Positions 58,336 to 64,000 of a stretch of 64,000 nucleotides of DNA are shown here, in pieces. The stretch spans positions 318,306,244-318,370,243 of the forward strand of contig OZ005652.1 in assembly GCA_963930645.1 (NCBI GenBank), given 5' to 3'. The first letter of the stretch is position 1. Every line of letters starts with the position of its first letter. Origin of the DNA: Salticus scenicus (taxonomy: Eukaryota > Arthropoda > Arachnida > Araneae > Salticidae). The notes under the pieces are model-generated. The model had not been told where the DNA came from, did no database searches, and saw only the letters and a program-made list of their open reading frames with translations. The translations under genes and the position numbers were made by a program.

Positions 58336-58389
58336 TTGCAGCGCGTGCGTAGCATGCCCATGTCTGCTATACGGTGCGGCAGTCACAGG

Positions 58390-58888
58390 CAGAGGGAACA
58401 CGAGTCAGAGGTTCGTTCGGTTCAAGGTTAATTTTTGAGAATTTTTTCATGTTATTAGCGGCCTGCATATACGCTGCCGCAGGCACCGGGTCACGAAACC
58501 GAGCTCCGTTCTGTTCGAGATATTTTTTTTTTTTTTTTGTTACAGATGATTATTTTTTTTTTTTTAACCATACAAATTTAAGGTTCATTTAAGACTATTA
58601 TCATGGGCTCGGGCATTGCCGGGCGGGTTTTTTCGGTTCCAGGTTAATTTTTGGGATTTTTTTTTATGTTATTAGCGGCCCGTCTATGCGCTGCCGCAGG
58701 CACCGGGGTCACAAGGCACAGTTTCATTCGGTTCAAGATAATTTTTTTAACTGATTATTTTTTCGCGATGCTTTTATTTAACAATAGAAATTCAAACAAA
58801 ATCGAGTTAAAGATGTAAAACCATACAAATTTAAGGTTCATTTAAGGCTATTACCATAGACCCTGGCAACGCCGGACGGGGCAGCTAA
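58390..58888 (+). repeat. Duplicated Helitron 3' module
   Basis: TTCGGTTC.AGGTTAATTTTTG, ATGTTATTAGCGGCC and CGCTGCCGCAGGCACCGGG occur at 58417-58490 and again at 58635-58710. Each is followed by ACCATACAAATTTAAGGTTC and a hairpin end. It is a tandem copy of one terminal module. Confidence 0.75.
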
Positions 58889-59020
58889 CATGTAGTCTTA
58901 GTATTAATCGAAATAGAAAATAAAAGATAGCAACTGTTTATTTGGAGTCAGTTTGACGTCACATTGACAGTACTTTGTAGAAAGTGATGTCATATATAGT
59001 ATTTCTACAAGCACTTTTCC

Positions 59021-59063
<43 letters not shown>

Positions 59064-59182
59064 TTAAATGTCGTAAATTATATTAGATGTTTTAACCTGA
59101 AATACATTTAAATAATGATGCGATGATTTTTGAAACATTACGGTCAATAAAGTGATCGTCGAATTCGACGGGTTCCAGCTAG

Positions 59183-59651
59183 TCAAATATTTAATTACAA
59201 ATTAAGGAGACATATTTTCTCCGTTTATTAAATCCTAATTTCTAATTGACAGGTTTTCAGAAAGGAATTAACCTGTGTAGTTCATTGTGAATCTATATTC
59301 TATTTAGAAGTTATATGGGTTTAATTGGTGAATACTATTAACAAAAGAATTTTTTAAATATAATTTTTATTTAAAGTAATAGAGTAATATTTCTTAATTT
59401 ATTTTATTTTCAACGTCAGTGCTTACAAAATGTTCATTTATTTGCCTACAGAAGAATATTAATATTTGAATCATTAAAATTTTAAATAATTTATTCATTT
59501 CTTCATTTTATGCGTAGATATAGGCCTCTATTATCATGTCAAGCACGACCGTTATTGGAGTAAAGAAATCAAGTGATCCCCCCCCCAAAAAAAAAAAATA
59601 AATAAATAAATAAAATAAAATAATTCAAATTCTCTTTTTTTTCTTTTTCTT

Positions 59652-59684
<33 letters not shown>

Positions 59685-62159
59685 CCTATTCAATTCAAAT
59701 AAAGAGTCATTAATTTTCTTTTAATCATTAAAAATGCAAATATATTCATTTAATTACCAGCAATTACTCTGATTTAAAAAAAAATGTCCTGTGAAACTTT
59801 TGTTAGTTTGTGAGTAAAAATAATCAGTAATAGTTATAAGCAATAAAATGGAACTATAATACTCTTATAATTTACGTATGCTGTTATAAAACTGCTATAA
59901 TTAAAATTTCTGTTATTTTCATACATGCACATGAACATCATTACATCATTACTTCTGAATACTTTCTGAGGAACATCCCTCCCCCCCCCCCCCACATCCC
60001 TACATACACACATACACGCAGTAAGACAATATCTGATACACCTGAGACAGCAAAATTATTATTATTTATGACATTAAATTGTTATAAATTCATCACTTTA
60101 AGCCATTATCAGGCGAACGGAATTGGTAGTCATTATGAGGTAATCTCTAATTTCCACATGGGGATTCACCAGTTCAATAAAATTCTGTTTTTCACAATTT
60201 CTGCCTTTAAACTTTTTCCTGTCTTAAACATTTTCTGACTTTAAACGTAAAAAAAAAAAAAAAAAAGCATAATTTTATTTATACACATGTATTTAATTAC
60301 ACTCCGCATTTAAGAGAAATAATTAGTCGCAATTAGGTCCATGAAGAAAATTAACTCCTAAATGCGATAAATTTTTTTAAGCACCTATAATTCAAAATTT
60401 GTCGTCTTTTCGAACTTCAGCGTCCGACAGATATAAAAGGTATTTAAGACCAAGTAAAAAGTGGTTACTTGACTTTAAAACATAAAAGAACAAATTTATA
60501 ATAGCTGTTTTAGGATTTTTTGTCGAATTTAAGCAGAACCGGTTGGGAATGATATTGAACGATGTGTTTAGGAATGGAAAATTCTGCTAGAGAAAACTTT
60601 TAAAATGCGGTAAAAAATTTCACGTATTATTCTCAAGATTTAAAAGTTTCATTATGTTGCATTTGAATAAGATTCCTACTGTAAGACTGTCAGTAAATGA
60701 ACTTTGTCGCATTTAAGGGCAATCGCATTCAGGCACATCGACTTTATTTATATTTTGATTTTTTTTTTTTTTTTTTTTCATCACCCCACATGAAAACACT
60801 AACTTTGACAATGCAAGTGGTAAGATAATTTAATTTCCCTGTACACCAATGTACCCTGTATTATTTGCTGTTTTTCCGACTAAAAATAAAAATGTATACG
60901 CATAATTATGTCAATTATATGAATTAGTGGAAATTTTTAGGTTGAAATTTTAATACGTGTTCCTGTTTCAAAAACAAAATTTTAGCCGTATAATCTAATG
61001 GTATTCCTAGAAATATCTAAGTATCCTTTTTATTACATATATTTGAAATTACTCTTTGCATGCTCCTTTCTGCCCTTTTCCTTGAATATAGATTCTTAGA
61101 CTTGTCTAACTGTATTTATTTTAATATATATGTGGAATAGAAAATACATGCATTTATATTTATATACACATACATAAATGAATTTAACTAATTTAAAAAA
61201 AAATAAAATAAAATAAGCAATTTCCTGTCAAAAAATTTATTTCACAATTTATAAAAAATTACAAGTGCAAAAACCTATTTGATTTATAACCTTTGCTTCT
61301 GAGTTAAAAGTTTTTATATTAAAAATAATAAGAAATAAAATGTTGCTTTGAATTTCTGAAATTGAATTAACTTTGAAACAAACTTTTATTTTATCTTTGT
61401 GATTAGCTTCATTCTAAGTCTGAATTTGAATTCATTCAATCAATGCTGCTCGGAAATGAGCATTCAATTGGAATGCACGCCCTACCCAAAATGAATGGTT
61501 GAATGATGATTGGACTAGTTCGACTACTTTTTTGGTGTTTTATGTATATTAAGAAGAAAAAAATATATAAATTATATATATTTTTAGATCTTTATCACTT
61601 TATATTTTCGAAGAAATATATCTATTAAGAAACCGCATTTTTATTTGTAAAAAAATGGATTTTTCCAGAAAAAAAAGGAAAAAACTGCTTTTTCTTCCAC
61701 CGCCTCAAAAAGTTCGGAAATGTTACATACCTACTCGTGTCTATACTTTTTTTTCTCTTACTGAAGTATCCCACTTAATTATGTAAGCCCAAAATGAATG
61801 TAAACAGGTGTTTGGAATTGAAGTTGTTTACCAAAGGGTGATATTTCCTGTATTTCCAAATAATAAGGCACCATTATCAAGTATTAAATTAATAGAAAAA
61901 AATTAAGGATTTAAATCCAAGAGTAATTACATCAATTTATAATACAATAAAAGCAAAAAGTTTATTCCTTGTTCTTAAAATTTTGACACAAATTTGCTGC
62001 ACCAAATACAATTCATAAAATACAGAGGCTGTTCGCACATTTTTTAGATGATTTTATTTCGCAGTAAGAAAAAATCGTTTGCATGGAGAATTTTATTTTT
62101 ACAACAGTTATATTTTTGGAAGTTTTATTTATCTTCTGATATTTAGAATTTTTGTTTAG
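59183..62159. other. AT-rich DNA with long homopolymers
   Basis: It contains T29-like runs at about 59656 and C14 at about 59981. Phrases such as CTAAATGCGATAAA and GTCGCATTTAAGG at about 60300-60740 echo 56.6-56.9 kb. No gene was recognised. Confidence 0.4.
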
Positions 62160-62708
62160 ATGCAAAAATGCGCTTTTAAAAAGGCAGTGGATGGAAGGAT
62201 AGGTTTCCGCTCTTTCCAAAGAGAGTTTTTAGTAAAATCTTTATGAAAAGCATTTATCAGGAGAAAAATGGAAAAATGTCGCAACAATAGATGAATTTTG
62301 GGTCTATTTAAGTGGTTGCAATAAAAAAAAGATCAATTTATTATCACAAAAGTGGAGAAAAAAATTTTTGCTACATGGTTCAACGCATCAAAAGAAAGTT
62401 TTTCTAAAGGATTTATGATTGCCACTGGTTTTTCCTACAAGCGCAAGATAAAAGCAAAAAAAAAAAATGTGACAAAAATGTCAAAATCAGTTCTAAATAC
62501 TATCAAGAACATATTTTAATTCCAATTTTTTAAAATGAAAATCCAGATATTTATCCACAATGCTATCAATCCGTTGAACTGTATCAAGATAAAACAAGCA
62601 GCCCCACATCGCAATCCTCAATTGCTTTTCTAGAGAAAAATGGAACAAAAACGGGAATTAAAACCATACCCTTCACTGATATTCTTGCTAAATCTCCTGA
62701 TGTATCAC
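62160..62708 (+). pseudogene. Mariner-type transposase relic, truncated by an LTR element
   Basis: The pieces in order are WKNVATIDEFWVYLSGCN (first Asp), then in another frame FATWFNASKESFSKGFM, then SSKYYQEHILIPIF, ELYQDKTSSPTSQSSIAFLE (second Asp) and PFTDILAKSPDVS, where the third Asp region should follow. Several stops and frame changes are present. The match ends at 62708, exactly where the LTR proposed next begins. Confidence 0.7.
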
Positions 62709-63038
62709 TGTTGGTGTGATAAACCGAGTGTTGACACTTGAGAACAGAAAATTCCCTGTTGTATAAAATTAGCTCTTTAATTAATTAATATTAAATTAAA
62801 CATGAAGATGAATATATACACTGAGAAATTTATATACATATGAGTACCCATGTACTCATGTAATAATAAGAATAAACCAACGGAATAAATCCGTTACTCG
62901 GGCGCGCCAATTGCACCCTACGTTTCAGGCCGAAGGCCAAAGTCTTTCTCTCTGCGAAAATACCTTCTCCCGCTCACGGCGGCTTCCAAGGTTGGTTGGT
63001 TGCATAAAATAAACTTAGGAGTGGTTGGTTGCATGACA
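62709..63038 (-). mobile_element. Ty3/gypsy-type LTR, 3' end of the element
   Basis: On the minus strand it starts TGTCATGCAACCAACC directly after a G7 polypurine tract and ends CACACCAACA. The end at 62709 is chosen because the mariner frame resumes immediately beyond it; earlier ACA ends at 62729 and 62757 are possible. It contains a TATA-like TATATAAAT near 62838 and two copies of TTATGCAACCAACC-like sequence. The 5-bp target would be GTGAT on this strand but cannot be compared inside the window. Confidence 0.6.
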
Positions 63039-63050
63039 CCCCCCCAACTA
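63039..63050 (-). other. Polypurine tract
   Basis: AGTTGGGGGGG on the minus strand, abutting the TGT of the LTR. This is the expected plus-strand primer site of an LTR retrotransposon. Confidence 0.65.
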
Positions 63051-63149
63051 AGATTGAGATACGCCAAGCGTATGAAAATCTGATAATTATTAGCAACCAA
63101 CTGACACATAAATATTTAAACACATGAAAATAAAAACAATGCCAAATAA

Positions 63150-63330
63150 ATACTTTACAACAGATGTACAGAAGTCTTGATACAATACCGGAACAAATAT
63201 AGATATTTCAACACAAGAAATAAATGCAAAAATAAAATAGACAATTCACAACAGACGTAAAGAAGTCTTGATATAATACCGGAACAAATATTTATAATAC
63301 TAAACTCACACAAAAAAACTAAATTATTAA
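63150..63330. repeat. 91-bp direct repeat between pol and LTR
   Basis: ACAACAG.TGTA.AGAAGTCTTGATA and ATACCGGAACAAATAT occur at about 63158 and 63249, two units. Confidence 0.75.
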
Positions 63331-63365
63331 ATAGAACCAAAGTTATTTGTAAATAGCAAAACTTA

Positions 63366-64000
63366 TTATTGGCATAGTCTCGACAAACCATCAGCGTTTT
63401 TCAGTTTTGCACCAGGGCAATGCGATATGTAAATATCATATCTTTGTAAAGATAGTGCCCATCTTTGCAGTCTAGCAGATTGAGGTGCAGTTTTTGTAAA
63501 TAAACAAGAGGATTATGGTCTGTTATAATCTCAATACGAGTTCCGAAAACATAATTTTCAAATTTCTTTATGGACCACACTACAGCATAGGCCTCACGTT
63601 CTATAGTAGACCAATTACACTGTACATTAGTGAGCTTCTGACTAATAAAACTAATTGGACGTAGATTACCTTCATCATCTCTTTGCGAAAGACACGCACC
63701 GACACCATAGGAACTGGCATCACATTGAATGGTAAAGGGTTTATTTGGATCTGGAGTATAAAGCTTAGGAGCTTCGCACAACATTTCTTTAAGTTGTCGA
63801 AATGCTATCTCTTCCGTCTGTGTCCACGGTAAATTTTCCGGAACCTTCTTTTTAGTTAAATCGGTCAACGGTTTGGCAATTTCAGCATAGTCTTTAATGT
63901 AACTTCTATAAAAGTTAAAAAGACCAAGAGCGCTTTTTAAAGCTGTTTTAGTTTTCGGCGATTCAATATTTTCAATAGCAAGTAACTTTTCAGGATCAGG
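63366..64000 (-). pseudogene. Ty3/gypsy pol: end of reverse transcriptase and RNase H, open at the right edge, one frameshift
   Basis: From the right edge the frame reads ALGLFNFYRSYIKDYAEIAK and PLTDLTKKK, the RT connection. RNase H follows with TIQCDASSYGVGACLSQ (Asp), STIEREAYAVVW (Glu) and IITDHNPLVYLQK (Asp). At about 63488 one A appears to be missing from an A-run. In the next frame the protein continues APQSARLQRWALSLQRYDI and HCPGAKLKNADGLSRL, ending at a stop at 63366. Integrase normally follows RNase H, but none is recognisable in the 315 bases before the polypurine tract. Confidence 0.85.

Larger units (their letters stand above)
57385..59182 (+). mobile_element. Non-autonomous Helitron
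   Basis: The 5' end TCTATATATTAATTTG, then TGTTTTTGTCTGTCTCC, is typical of Helitrons. The 3' end is a palindrome CGTCGAATTCGACG (about 59156-59169) followed by GGTTCCAG and CTAG at 59179-59182. It lies between A (57384) and T (59183), as expected. Two further Helitron-type hairpins with GGGC..GCCGGGCGGG (about 58611-58625) and GGCAACGCCGGACGGGGCAG followed by CTAA (58885) lie inside, so the element is composite. No Rep/helicase gene is present. Confidence 0.7.

Noticed and set aside
57794..58361. Minus-strand frames in the Helitron interior
   Set aside because: They are translations of the 118-bp tandem repeats.
63155..63391. 78-codon minus-strand frame after pol as a possible env or integrase
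   Set aside because: It is hydrophobic by AT bias, overlaps the 91-bp repeats and has no integrase motifs (no HHCC or DDE spacing).

Overview
The window is AT-rich animal nuclear DNA with no intact host gene. Homopolymer runs, (AT)n tracts and relics of many transposable-element classes fill it: Tc1, mariner, pogo-like, hAT, Helitron, Helentron-like, Penelope-like, Ty3/gypsy, tRNA-derived SINEs and MITEs. That mix, together with SINE bodies ending in a GTGCGACGTTAAA-like tail, suggests an arthropod, possibly an arachnid. The taxon is inference. There are no bacterial features. The sequence most likely represents intergenic or intronic DNA.

Layout, 1-16.4 kb. At 1.3-6.0 kb there is a three-level nest. 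A dispersed repeat (family R) is interrupted by a 4.3-kb element with terminal inverted repeats and a 6-bp target duplication, and that element is interrupted by a 1.36-kb Helentron-like element with a terminal hairpin. At 6.6-8.0 kb on the minus strand is a decayed gene that appears to join a PIN/FEN-like nuclease domain to a Cys-rich CXC-like tail. A tandem array of R follows (8.0-9.15 kb). At 14.4-15.3 kb are a full-length SINE with exact 8-bp target duplications and a MITE.

Layout, 16.4-44 kb. At 18.3-19.4 kb is an inverted second copy of the Helentron-like element carrying its own SINE. At 19.7-21.2 kb two head-to-head Penelope-like 3' ends encode GIY-YIG remnants, and one is followed by a well-formed hammerhead-ribozyme motif. 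At 22.3-26.8 kb are five near-palindromic 0.2-kb MITEs. At 29.6-30.6 kb is a complete non-autonomous hAT element. At 33.5-34.8 kb is another Helentron-like element, and at 36.9 kb a possible serine-protease exon relic. SINE copies lie at 38.4-38.95 kb, and at 42.1-43.4 kb a pogo/Tigger-like deletion derivative keeps a PHD-like C-terminus.

Layout, 44-64 kb. At 47.8-49.0 kb is a second copy of the array that carries the GC-clamp hairpin. At 51.6-53.8 kb the 5' end of an LTR retrotransposon (LTR, primer-binding site, start of gag) appears to be split by a complete but mutated Tc1 element. At 57.4-59.2 kb is a Helitron. At 62.2-64.0 kb a Ty3/gypsy element (RNase H, polypurine tract, LTR, apparently no integrase) has inserted into a mariner transposase relic; it runs off the right edge.

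Almost nothing here works together as a functional gene set. What the window records is the order of nested insertions. The pieces that may still act autonomously are RNA or DNA structures: the hammerhead motif, the long palindromes and the terminal hairpins.
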